This document shows, piece after piece, positions 44,120-51,297 of a stretch of DNA of 64,000 nt. The first letter of the stretch is position 1. Each line of letters starts with the position of its first letter. Origin of the DNA: Ardenticatenales bacterium. Its GTDB lineage: Bacteria > Chloroflexota > Anaerolineae > Promineifilales > Promineifilaceae. Where the stretch lies: NCBI GenBank assembly GCA_020634515.1, contig JACKBL010000001.1:1-64000 (forward strand). The letters run 5' to 3'. The notes beneath the pieces are model-generated. The model worked only from the letters and a program-made list of their open reading frames with translations. It did no database searches and had not been told where the DNA came from. Position numbers and translations under genes: made by a program.

Positions 44120-44869
44120 ATGCAACTTTACTTCATTCGTCACGCGCAATCGGAAAACAACGCCATCTGGGCGCGCACCGGGTCCAGCGAGGGACGGCGG
44201 GCCGATCCTGGGTTGACGACCATTGGCTGGCGACAGGCGCGGCTGCTGGCCCGGTTCCTGGCACAAAACTGGATCACGGACCCCACGGACGAGTGGGATG
44301 CGCACAATCGCCGAGGGTTCCATTTCACGCACCTCTATTGCAGCCTGATGCGGCGCGCCGTGGCCACGGGGAACGAAATTGCCCAGGCGGTGGACGTGCC
44401 CCTACGGGGATGGCCGGATATTCACGAGCGAGGTGGCATCTACCTGGACGACGCGGCATCCGGCGAACCGGTGGGACTGCCAGGAGAAAATCGTGCCTTC
44501 TTCGCGGCGTATTATCCCCGCCTGCGGGTGCCACCGACGCTGCGAGAGGAAGGTTGGTGGAACAATCGGTCCTACGAAACGGCGGAGGCGGCACTGGAAC
44601 GGGCGCGTCTGGTTATTGAGGAGCTGCTGGCGCGCCACGGAGACACCGACGACCGCGTTGCTATGGTCAGCCACGGCGGTTTCTATCATTCGGTTTTATC
44701 GGTTTTGCTTGATTCGCCCCTACGCGCCAATGGCCTCAGCCGCGACTGCCATGTCTGGCTGGCGCTGCAGAACACGGCTATTAGTCGCTTTGATTTTTTC
44801 GAGGGGCGTTTGTTGGTAACTTACATGAATCGGATCGATTTTATGCCGGCATCTCTCATCACCTACTGA
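44120..44869 (+). CDS. Histidine phosphatase (phosphoglycerate mutase-like) superfamily protein
   Basis: A 249-residue protein. The catalytic motif LYFIRHAQSENN opens the sequence and the second catalytic histidine is in MVSHGGFYHSVL. A mid-protein insertion of about 60 residues (GGIYLDDAASGEPVGLPG) distinguishes it from glycolytic mutases, so a phosphatase on a small metabolite or sugar phosphate is more likely. It is monocistronic. Confidence 0.88.
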   Translation: MQLYFIRHAQSENNAIWARTGSSEGRRADPGLTTIGWRQARLLARFLAQNWITDPTDEWDAHNRRGFHFTHLYCSLMRRAVATGNEIAQAVDVPLRGWPDIHERGGIYLDDAASGEPVGLPGENRAFFAAYYPRLRVPPTLREEGWWNNRSYETAEAALERARLVIEELLARHGDTDDRVAMVSHGGFYHSVLSVLLDSPLRANGLSRDCHVWLALQNTAISRFDFFEGRLLVTYMNRIDFMPASLITY

Positions 44870-44885
44870 CCCCCAAATGTCCTGA

Positions 44886-45221
44886 ATGTGCGGGCTGGCA
44901 ATCCTCAGATACAACATCCCGGGCGTGGGACGGTTTGTGAGCGCGGATACGATTGTGCCGGATGCCGGCAATCCCCAAGCCTTCAAGCGCCCTGGTTACG
45001 TTTTCAATCACAAGAATTGTTTAGCTGGGCACCAATTAGGGGCAACTGTTAAGAAACGATTGATGTTTGCTAAATCCGTCATTAAAAGCCATGCAAACGG
45101 CTCACCAAACGGACAAAACCCTGATATGGTTATACACGACAAGAAAGTTATCCGATGGAATAGAGATGATGCCCTTCATTTGACCGGCAACATACGCTCT
45201 CCCGGCGAAAAGGAAATGTGA
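44886..45221 (+). pseudogene. Rhs repeat-associated core fragment with a foreign C-terminal tail
   Basis: The first 40 residues read YNIPGVGRFVSADTIVPDAGN then PQAFKRPGYVFNHKN, a decayed Rhs core (normally GRFxSADTIVPxxGNPQxxNRYxYVxNNPxxxxDPSG). About 70 residues of unrelated tail follow (CLAGHQLGATVKKRLMFAKS, later NPDMVIHDKKVIRWNRDDAL). The tail DNA is clearly more AT-rich than its neighbours. Rhs cores carry interchangeable toxin tips, so this may be an orphan tip captured without its large N-terminal part. No upstream Rhs gene is present. Confidence 0.6.
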
Positions 45222-45326
45222 ATGACCATTCTTACCGTTGCTGTATTTTCGACCCTGTTCCTCCTGGCAGTCAAAACGCGGCTACAACCCGCGCCGCGTC
45301 CCGTCCCTGTGCGTGTACGTCGCTGA
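45222..45326 (+). CDS. Possible 34-residue membrane peptide after the Rhs fragment
   Basis: Begins ATG directly after the Rhs-fragment stop, with AAAAGGA upstream. The sequence MTILTVAVFSTLFLLAV forms one hydrophobic helix, followed by a basic Pro/Arg tail ending RVRR. It lies just before a terminator. It could be a small membrane peptide or part of the decayed locus. No homologue is recognised. Confidence 0.35.
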   Translation: MTILTVAVFSTLFLLAVKTRLQPAPRPVPVRVRR

Positions 45327-45367
45327 CGCCGTGTGACGGTTCTCCCCAAAAGAGTTTCCCCTTCTTT

Positions 45368-45405
45368 GCGTCCCCGCGGTAACTATCCGCGGGGGCGCTA
45401 TTTTT
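45368..45405 (+). terminator. Intrinsic terminator after the Rhs fragment
   Basis: Stem GCGTCCCCGCGG/CCGCGGGGGCGC (one mismatch) with a 7-base loop, followed by TATTTTT. Confidence 0.85.
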
Positions 45406-45494
45406 CCCCTTCCTGTAAACGAACGGTGTGCCTCAGTGTTTGGGGCCGGCGCCGATTCGGTGGCCGGTGACGCAACCGATGCTGGACTGGCGCG

Positions 45495-45526
45495 TATAGT
45501 GGGTGATTGTGAAACAGAACACAATC
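45495..45526 (+). promoter_or_regulatory. Promoter with overlapping operator-like palindrome
   Basis: TATAGT (45495-45500) is a plausible -10. GATTGTG (45505-45511) and CACAATC (45520-45526) are perfect 7-bp arms with an 8-bp spacer sitting over the expected start. This arrangement suggests a repressor site for the small membrane protein gene at 45631. A run of nine or ten C follows near 45589. Confidence 0.5.
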
Positions 45527-45630
45527 GCTCAAAGGCGACGCACTCTCCCAGCGTGCGTACGACGGTCTTCCCGTTTGTGAGCGCGTCGCCCCCCCCCAAT
45601 CGCCCGCTACCAGATGAAGGAAGGTCCTCC

Positions 45631-46026
45631 ATGTTGAACGCATTAACGCAAAAGAACATTGAACAGCACGTCACCGTCCTCGGGTGGCTGCACATTGGCA
45701 GCAATATCCTGCTGCTATTCATCGGCGCCTTTGTGTTTTTTCTCCTGACAACCATCGGGGTTGTCAGCGGCGATCAGCAGGCCACGGCCATATTGGGAAC
45801 CGTGGCCACATTCATAGGCATGTTGATGGCTGCCCTGGCTGTTCCCGGCATGGTTGCCGGCTATGGTTTGCTGAAACGGAAGAACTGGGGGCGCGTTTTA
45901 GCCATCATCGTGGGCATTTTTAGCCTGATGAATTTTCCTCTGGGCACTGCTGTCGGCATCTACACGCTGTACGTGCTGCTCCAGGAAGAAGCGCCCACTT
46001 ACTTTGCCGCCGCGCAGTTGCGTTGA
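45631..46026 (+). CDS. Small four-helix membrane protein of unknown function
   Basis: A 131-residue protein starting at the ATG at 45631, with GAAGGAAGG upstream. Four hydrophobic segments follow an amphipathic start (MLNALTQKNIEQHVTVLGWLH). The second half, GYGLLKRKNWGRVLAIIVGIFSL, is typical of small DUF4064-like membrane proteins of unknown role. A 45-bp gap separates it from the convergent MocR gene. Confidence 0.6.
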   Translation: MLNALTQKNIEQHVTVLGWLHIGSNILLLFIGAFVFFLLTTIGVVSGDQQATAILGTVATFIGMLMAALAVPGMVAGYGLLKRKNWGRVLAIIVGIFSLMNFPLGTAVGIYTLYVLLQEEAPTYFAAAQLR

Positions 46027-46071
46027 AACCTGACACGGTTTGGGAAATTGGCGCTAGAGAGTGGAGCGACT

Positions 46072-47550
46072 TCACGAACCATGCCCGTTTTGGGAGACGA
46101 TAACCTGAGCCAGTCGCCGCACGCCTTCTTCGATTTCCGGTTGGCTCAGGCCGCTGAAGCCGAGCAGAATGGAGGGGGGTGGTTTTCCCGAAGGCGTCGT
46201 CAGGTGAAACCGCGCGCCGGGGTAGACGCCGACGCCGAGAGCGGCAGCCTGGGAGATGATTGTGGCTTCGTCGGCATCCGGGGGGAGCTGCAGCATGATG
46301 TGTAGCCCGGCCTCGTCCGGGGAAAAACGAACCGCATTTCCCATGTGTTCTTGCAGGGCGGCAACCAGCGCCTGACGCCGTTGACGATATGCCTCGCGCA
46401 AGTGGCGCACATGGCGCTCAAAGTGGCCTTCGCTGATGAAGTCGGCCACGGCGGCTTGCGTTAGTGTGGGCGCGCCGCGCCCTAGCAGGCTCATGGCCTG
46501 GATGAAGGGGGTTGTCAGTAGTGGAGGCAGCACGACGTATCCGAGACGCAGGGCGGGGAAAAGGACTTTGGAGAATGTGCCCAGGTAGATGACCTGGCCT
46601 GTTACGTCAAGTCCTTGCAGTGCGGCGGGGGGGCGACCCTGGTAGCGTAATTCGCTGTCATAGTCGTCTTCGATGATGAGGGCGTGGTGCTGCTGTGCCC
46701 AACGGAGCAGGAGCAGGCGACGGGGGAGCGAGAGCGTACCGCCGCGCGGGAATTGGTGCGCGGGGGTGACGAAGATGAGGCGGGCGGGGGGATAGGAGGG
46801 AAGTTGTTCGGCGAGGATGCCGGCATCATCTACCCCCACGCCCATCACCTCGCACCCATGGAGGCGAAACACGTCAAACGCATCCGCAAAACCCGGCGTT
46901 TCCACCAACACCCGGTTCCCCGGCTGCAAATAGAGGCGCGCCAGCACATCCAGCGCTTGCTGCGCCCCGCTGACAATCACCACCTGCTCCGCCGTGCAAT
47001 GAACCCCTCGTGCCTGGGCTAAATAGTCGGCCACTGCCTGCCGCAGCGGGAAAAACCCGGCCGCCGAGCCGTAGCGCGACAAAATGGCATCGTCCGTGCT
47101 CAGGTAACGGGCCAGCAGCCGTCGCCAGACATCGTACGGAAAAAGAGAGGCAAAGGCTCGCCCAAAACCGAAGTCAATCGCCGGACGCGGCGTGGTGGAC
47201 GACGCGGCATCCGGTACGATCTGACGCAGGCGGCGGCCCCAGGGGGAAAGAGAGGGGGCGCGCGCGGGTGGCGTGGGCGACAGTAGCGGCAATGTAGTTA
47301 CAAATGTGCCCGCGCCGACCACGCTTTCCACGTAACCTTCGGCCTGCAATTGCTCGTAGGCGGCCGTGACCGTAACGCGCCCAATCTGGCAGCGGCGCGC
47401 CATTTCTCGTGTGGGGGGGAGTTTGGTTTGTGCCGGCAATTCCCCCCGCAAAATCATCCCCCGCAACTGCTCATACAATTGAAGATACATCGGCGCAATC
47501 GACGCCGCGTCCAATGCTATCGTTGGCTTTTCACATTGTCTTTGGTCCAT
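46072..47550 (-). CDS. MocR/PdxR-type transcriptional regulator (GntR HTH plus aminotransferase-like domain)
   Basis: A 492-residue protein. An N-terminal winged-helix GntR domain (residues 17-85: APMYLQLYEQLRGMILRGEL, then TREMARRCQIGRVTVTAAYEQLQAEGYV) is followed by a fold-type I aminotransferase domain with IIEDDYDSELRY and the PLP-lysine region IYLGTFSKVLFPALRLGY. Such proteins sense PLP or an amino compound. No obvious PLP or transport target lies nearby. It is divergent from the TetR gene. Confidence 0.93.
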   Translation of the reverse strand: MDQRQCEKPTIALDAASIAPMYLQLYEQLRGMILRGELPAQTKLPPTREMARRCQIGRVTVTAAYEQLQAEGYVESVVGAGTFVTTLPLLSPTPPARAPSLSPWGRRLRQIVPDAASSTTPRPAIDFGFGRAFASLFPYDVWRRLLARYLSTDDAILSRYGSAAGFFPLRQAVADYLAQARGVHCTAEQVVIVSGAQQALDVLARLYLQPGNRVLVETPGFADAFDVFRLHGCEVMGVGVDDAGILAEQLPSYPPARLIFVTPAHQFPRGGTLSLPRRLLLLRWAQQHHALIIEDDYDSELRYQGRPPAALQGLDVTGQVIYLGTFSKVLFPALRLGYVVLPPLLTTPFIQAMSLLGRGAPTLTQAAVADFISEGHFERHVRHLREAYRQRRQALVAALQEHMGNAVRFSPDEAGLHIMLQLPPDADEATIISQAAALGVGVYPGARFHLTTPSGKPPPSILLGFSGLSQPEIEEGVRRLAQVIVSQNGHGS

Positions 47551-47623
47551 GGGCCATCACCATATTTGTAAACGAAACCCCCGGTCGCCTCTTTTTTCAT
47601 AGAATAATCCCGGAACGGCCACC

Positions 47624-47673
47624 TTGACAACCCCCAAAAAATAGCTATTCTTCTGTTTGAACGAGAATTCAAA
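47624..47673 (+). promoter_or_regulatory. tetR-type promoter with operator palindrome
   Basis: TTGACA (47624-47629), a 16-bp spacer and TATTCT (47646-47651) form a good promoter. Immediately downstream, TTTGAA (47656-47661) and TTCAAA (47668-47673) are perfect arms around the expected start, an arrangement typical of TetR autoregulation. The leader to the ATG at 47766 would be about 108 bases. Confidence 0.6.
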
Positions 47674-47765
47674 ACTTTGTTTGGTTACGCTACCCCCGTC
47701 GGCGTGCCTGTTTTCCACAAGTTTCCCCTACTGAGCCCGTTGCATCCATTGAAAGAGGTCCGGCG

Positions 47766-48389
47766 ATGCCTTACCGTTCTACTGACAAGACCCGCAGCAA
47801 AAAAGATGCCCGGCGCACGGACATGATGCAAGCTGCCGTGCGCGTGTTTGCCGAGAAAGGCTACTATGCCGCCACGGTGCGCGACATCGTTGCCGCGGCG
47901 AACGTAGCCGTGGGTACGTTTTACTTTTATTTCCCCGATAAGGAAACGCTGTTTGTTCATTTGTACGAAGAGACGGCGGATTTTTTGCTGCAATCGTTGC
48001 AGCAGGCGGCGAACAGCCGGAGGACGCTGCCGGAGCAGGTCCTGGCGACTACGCAGACCTACGTAAATCTGGCGACGTATGAGCCGGCGATTGTGCAACT
48101 GTTGCTCGTGGGAGGGGTGGGGGCAATGCCGGCATTAAATGCCCGTCGCGTCAATTTTCGAGAAGGTGTCATACGCCTTTGGCAGCGTCCCCTAGAAGCG
48201 GCTCTGGAAAAAGAGTGCGTCCCCCCACAAAACACGCGCCGCACCGCCGAAGGGATCGCCGGGGCCATGGACGAGATCATACTCAACCTGCTCGCCCTTC
48301 CCAATCCTGATCTGGAAGCCAGCGCCGCCGCCAACGACATGGCCGCCTTTGCCCTCCGCGCCGCCGGCTACACGCCGCCAGATAGCTGA
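47766..48389 (+). CDS. TetR/AcrR family transcriptional regulator
   Basis: A 207-residue regulator. The N-terminal HTH (residues 17-65) reads RTDMMQAAVRVFAEKGYYAAT and VRDIVAAANVAVGTFYFYFPDKETLF, the standard TetR signature. The C-terminal ligand domain is helical and unspecific. Autoregulation is suggested by the palindrome over its promoter. No efflux pump lies nearby, so the target is unknown. Confidence 0.93.
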   Translation: MPYRSTDKTRSKKDARRTDMMQAAVRVFAEKGYYAATVRDIVAAANVAVGTFYFYFPDKETLFVHLYEETADFLLQSLQQAANSRRTLPEQVLATTQTYVNLATYEPAIVQLLLVGGVGAMPALNARRVNFREGVIRLWQRPLEAALEKECVPPQNTRRTAEGIAGAMDEIILNLLALPNPDLEASAAANDMAAFALRAAGYTPPDS

Positions 48390-48507
48390 TGAATGCCCGT
48401 TGATGCTCTCGCCAACCATGATCTGCAAGGGCATATCCGTTTCAACCGCTGATAACCGCGCATTGTATGATTCCACAATTTCCTGCAATACACTGAAGAA
48501 ATCCTTA

Positions 48508-48595
48508 GTAACCGTCCGAAAATAACTTCACGTTTTCATCGGACGGTTACTGACAAGCTGTTCGCACAATTCCACTAGCTTAATTACGAACAGCC
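48508..48595 (-). repeat. Two-hairpin repeat family A, copy 2
   Basis: Read on the minus strand it parallels 25617-25705. Hairpin 1 is TGTTCGT/GCGAACA, where copy 1 has TGTCCGC/GCGGACA, with the second base pair change compensated. Hairpin 2 is CGTCCG/CGGACG. The linkers CTTGTCAGTAA and GAAGTTATTTT are shared. It ends 6 bp before a truncated IS5-type transposase. Confidence 0.75.
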
Positions 48596-48601
48596 ACTTA
48601 G

Positions 48602-48766
48602 GGGTTTCAGGTATTGCCCCGCCGCCGGGTTGTCGAACGCACGTTTGCCTGGTTAGGACGATATCGTCGAGTGAGCAAGGATTACGAAAAGTGCCCGTGC
48701 AGCAGCGAGCGCGTGATTTATCTGGTTTCGATTCACGCGATGCTGAAGCGCCTCGCTCCGACTTGA
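48602..48766 (+). pseudogene. IS5-family transposase C-terminal fragment
   Basis: Open after a TAG at 48599-48601 and reading GFQVLPRRRVVERTFAWLGR, then YRRVSKDYEKCP and a final stop at 48764. This is the end of a DDE transposase of the IS5/IS1182-like group (xLPRRWVVERTFAWLxxxRRLSKDYE). The N-terminal four-fifths are missing. It abuts repeat A. No gene otherwise lies in 48390-48795. Confidence 0.85.
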
Positions 48767-48795
48767 TTTTCAAATAGCCTCTTAGGCAGCGTATA

Positions 48796-50523
48796 CTACT
48801 TTTTTGGGCGGGCGCGTTTGCGCAGCCAGCGCAGGGCGGGGATGAGGATGATCAGGCCGAGGATGAGGGCGACGGCCAGGTTGAGGGGGGAGAAGGGAAG
48901 GCGGAAGGGGGCGGTGATGCCGGCAGATGGCGTAGCCGGATCAGGAGGCGCGTCGAGCCAGCGAGGAATGCCGGCATAAGCCAGTTCATAGCGACGATTT
49001 TCCACCAGGCCGCGCACCTGCTGCCGCAAGCCGTTCGGCCATTCCACTTCCACCCGTTCAATCGAGGCTTCTCCCAGGCCAAAATAGAGCGTGAGGGCGC
49101 TGCCGGCGCCCAGGCTGGCCCCGTTGGTTACTTCCTCCATCTGCCGCCGCCCGTCGCTGGTGGTCAGGGTGACGCGCGCGCCCACGGCGTCCCGATTGAT
49201 GCGATCCGCGCCACGCAGGGCGAGGGAGAGCCAGTTGTTACCGGTTCCTTCGCGCCCCAGGTTACGGTAAAGATGGTAGCCTTCGTTGCCGTTACCGACG
49301 ACGAAATCCACCCAGCCGTCATTGTCATAGTCAGCATAGGCCACGCCCATGCTCTCCCCGGGATCGGCGGCGCCGCTGTTGTTCACTTCGGAAAATGTGC
49401 CATCCCCATTGTTGCGGAAGAGGACGTTGTACGCGCCGCCGGCATCGCCGTGGGCGGTGAGGGCCAGATAGAGGTCGCGCCAGCCGTCGTGGTCGTAGTC
49501 GAAGAAGATGGCTCCCCAACCAATGGCGGAACTATCCAGGGCGACCCCAGCCGCCGCGGCTACGTCGGCAAATGCGCCGTCCCCCTGGTTTTGTAGCAGC
49601 ACCATCTGCCCGGCATTGGAGAAGAAGAGGTCGAGGTCGCCGTCGTTGTCGTAATCGTTGGGGGCCAGCCCCATGCCCATCACGCGCTCATCCGCGCCGA
49701 CATCGGTGGCGACTTCCGTGAAGCACCAGCCATCGCAGCCGGGACCGTCGTTGCGCCACAGTTTGTTACCGATGGGGTTGAGGAATTCGTCGTTGACGAG
49801 GTAGATGTCGGCGTCGCCATCGTTGTCGTAGTCGAGGAAACTGACGGCGAAGCCCGCGCCGCGCGTGCCGCCGCCGAGGAGGTTGGTGACGTCGGTGAAG
49901 GTGCCGTCGCCGTTGTTGTGGTAGAGGCGGTCACGGTCGCCTTCCTGGGGGCGACCACATTCGGGGGAGCAACTCCAGTTGGCGATGTAGAGGTCGAGGT
50001 AGCCGTCTTTGTCGTAGTCGCCCCAGGTCGCGGATTTGCCGGCATTTTCATCCCCCACCCCCGCCGTCATCGTCACATCCGTAAATCCCTGACCCTGGTC
50101 ATTGCGGAACAGCACGTTGTCGCCCCAATTCAGCACGTACAGGTCCGGCCAGCCATCGTTATCATAATCGGCGAAGACTGCGCCGCCGCTGCGCGCCAAC
50201 CACAACGCCATGCTGCCCGTGTAGGGGGCCAGGGAAAATGTGCCATCCCCGTTGTTCAGGTACATGCTGTTGGGGCCGTCGCTGTCTGTCAGATAAAGGT
50301 CCAGCCAGCCGTCCTGGTTCACATCCGCCCACGCCTGGCCCGTGATCATGTAGACATCGTGGTGGACGGCGGTGAACCCGGCCTGCTCCGTCACGTTTTC
50401 AAAGAGGGCATGGGGGTCCGTGGAGGCGTCCTGGGCCGCCGCCGTGCGGGAAAGGATGAGCACAAGGAGCAGAACGATGGCCGCGCAGATGGCGCGCGTT
50501 CTGGTTTTGCGTAGATCGATCAT
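48796..50523 (-). CDS. CRTAC1-type FG-GAP/VCBS repeat protein with ASPIC/UnbV domain
   Basis: A 575-residue secreted protein. I chose the ATG at 50523 because GAGGGA precedes it and a signal peptide follows (ICAAIVLLLVLILSRTAAAQ). At least seven FG-GAP beta-propeller repeats of the form DYDNDGWPDLYV/DYDHDGWRDLYL bind calcium at their DxDxDG loops. The C-terminal ASPIC/UnbV segment contains RDAVGARVTL and SLGAGSALTLYFGLGEA. A C-terminal helix plus basic residues suggest anchoring. Probably adhesive or carbohydrate-binding at the surface. Confidence 0.9.
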   Translation of the reverse strand: MIDLRKTRTRAICAAIVLLLVLILSRTAAAQDASTDPHALFENVTEQAGFTAVHHDVYMITGQAWADVNQDGWLDLYLTDSDGPNSMYLNNGDGTFSLAPYTGSMALWLARSGGAVFADYDNDGWPDLYVLNWGDNVLFRNDQGQGFTDVTMTAGVGDENAGKSATWGDYDKDGYLDLYIANWSCSPECGRPQEGDRDRLYHNNGDGTFTDVTNLLGGGTRGAGFAVSFLDYDNDGDADIYLVNDEFLNPIGNKLWRNDGPGCDGWCFTEVATDVGADERVMGMGLAPNDYDNDGDLDLFFSNAGQMVLLQNQGDGAFADVAAAAGVALDSSAIGWGAIFFDYDHDGWRDLYLALTAHGDAGGAYNVLFRNNGDGTFSEVNNSGAADPGESMGVAYADYDNDGWVDFVVGNGNEGYHLYRNLGREGTGNNWLSLALRGADRINRDAVGARVTLTTSDGRRQMEEVTNGASLGAGSALTLYFGLGEASIERVEVEWPNGLRQQVRGLVENRRYELAYAGIPRWLDAPPDPATPSAGITAPFRLPFSPLNLAVALILGLIILIPALRWLRKRARPKK

Positions 50524-50533
50524 GCGTCGTCCC

Positions 50534-51265
50534 TCAATTAGGTGGGGGGTGGGGAATCGCGTAGACGCCATGGTAGGCGGGTGGCATTAACGCCGCCACC
50601 TCCCGCATCATCCCATCCGCAAAATCATCCAATGCCTGCCGCCGCCCCACGCCGCGCGCGCCTGCCGGCAGCGTCAACGGCCCAAATAGTGGACCAAAAC
50701 AAACCGTCACGGGCGTGCGGCGCAGGCGGCGGAGGTTGTTCAGCACATGCTCCGTGCCCATGTAGGCCACGGGCAGGATCGGCGCGCCGCTTTCCACGGC
50801 CAGGTAAGCCGGGCCGGCGTGTGCCTTGATCAAGACGGCGGGGTGGCGGCTGTTTTGCCCTTCGGTGCGCGCAAACTGATGCCCCCGGCTGATGGCGTCT
50901 TGCAGTTCCGGATCAATCCCCCCCTCTGGGAAAATGCCCAGGATGCCCCCGTCTTGCAGCACTTGTAGGGCTTGCCGCAGCGCCTGGCGATCTACCTGCC
51001 CACGCCAGACGGGAATAACGGGGAACAGCCAGGCGAGGAATCGGAGCGGAGGAAGATCTACCATTTCTCGGGCACCGAAGACTGCGGGGCTTTGCGGCAG
51101 GTAGTGAAACAGGAGGGGGATCTCAAACCAGCTAAAGTGGTTGCCGATGGCGATGTAGGGGCCAGATGCCGGCACATGCTCTCGCCCACGCACTTCCACT
51201 TTCAGAAGCAGCCGGATAGCCACCGCCAACAACCCGTACAACAAGATGCGCAAAATCGTCTTCAT
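50534..51265 (-). CDS. 1-acyl-sn-glycerol-3-phosphate acyltransferase-like (PlsC) protein
   Basis: A 243-residue membrane-associated acyltransferase. The ATG at 51265 follows a weak site; a TTG at 51283 is the alternative. One N-terminal helix precedes GNHFSWFEIP, the position of the HX4D catalytic motif, in which the Asp is a Glu here. IFPEGGIDPE corresponds to the FPEGTRS substrate motif. It would convert lysophosphatidate to phosphatidate, or acylate a different lipid. It ends 11 bp before the CRTAC1 start on the same strand. Confidence 0.85.
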   Translation of the reverse strand: MKTILRILLYGLLAVAIRLLLKVEVRGREHVPASGPYIAIGNHFSWFEIPLLFHYLPQSPAVFGAREMVDLPPLRFLAWLFPVIPVWRGQVDRQALRQALQVLQDGGILGIFPEGGIDPELQDAISRGHQFARTEGQNSRHPAVLIKAHAGPAYLAVESGAPILPVAYMGTEHVLNNLRRLRRTPVTVCFGPLFGPLTLPAGARGVGRRQALDDFADGMMREVAALMPPAYHGVYAIPHPPPN

Positions 51266-51297
51266 ACTTGGAGAATGAACCAATCTTGGAGGATCAC

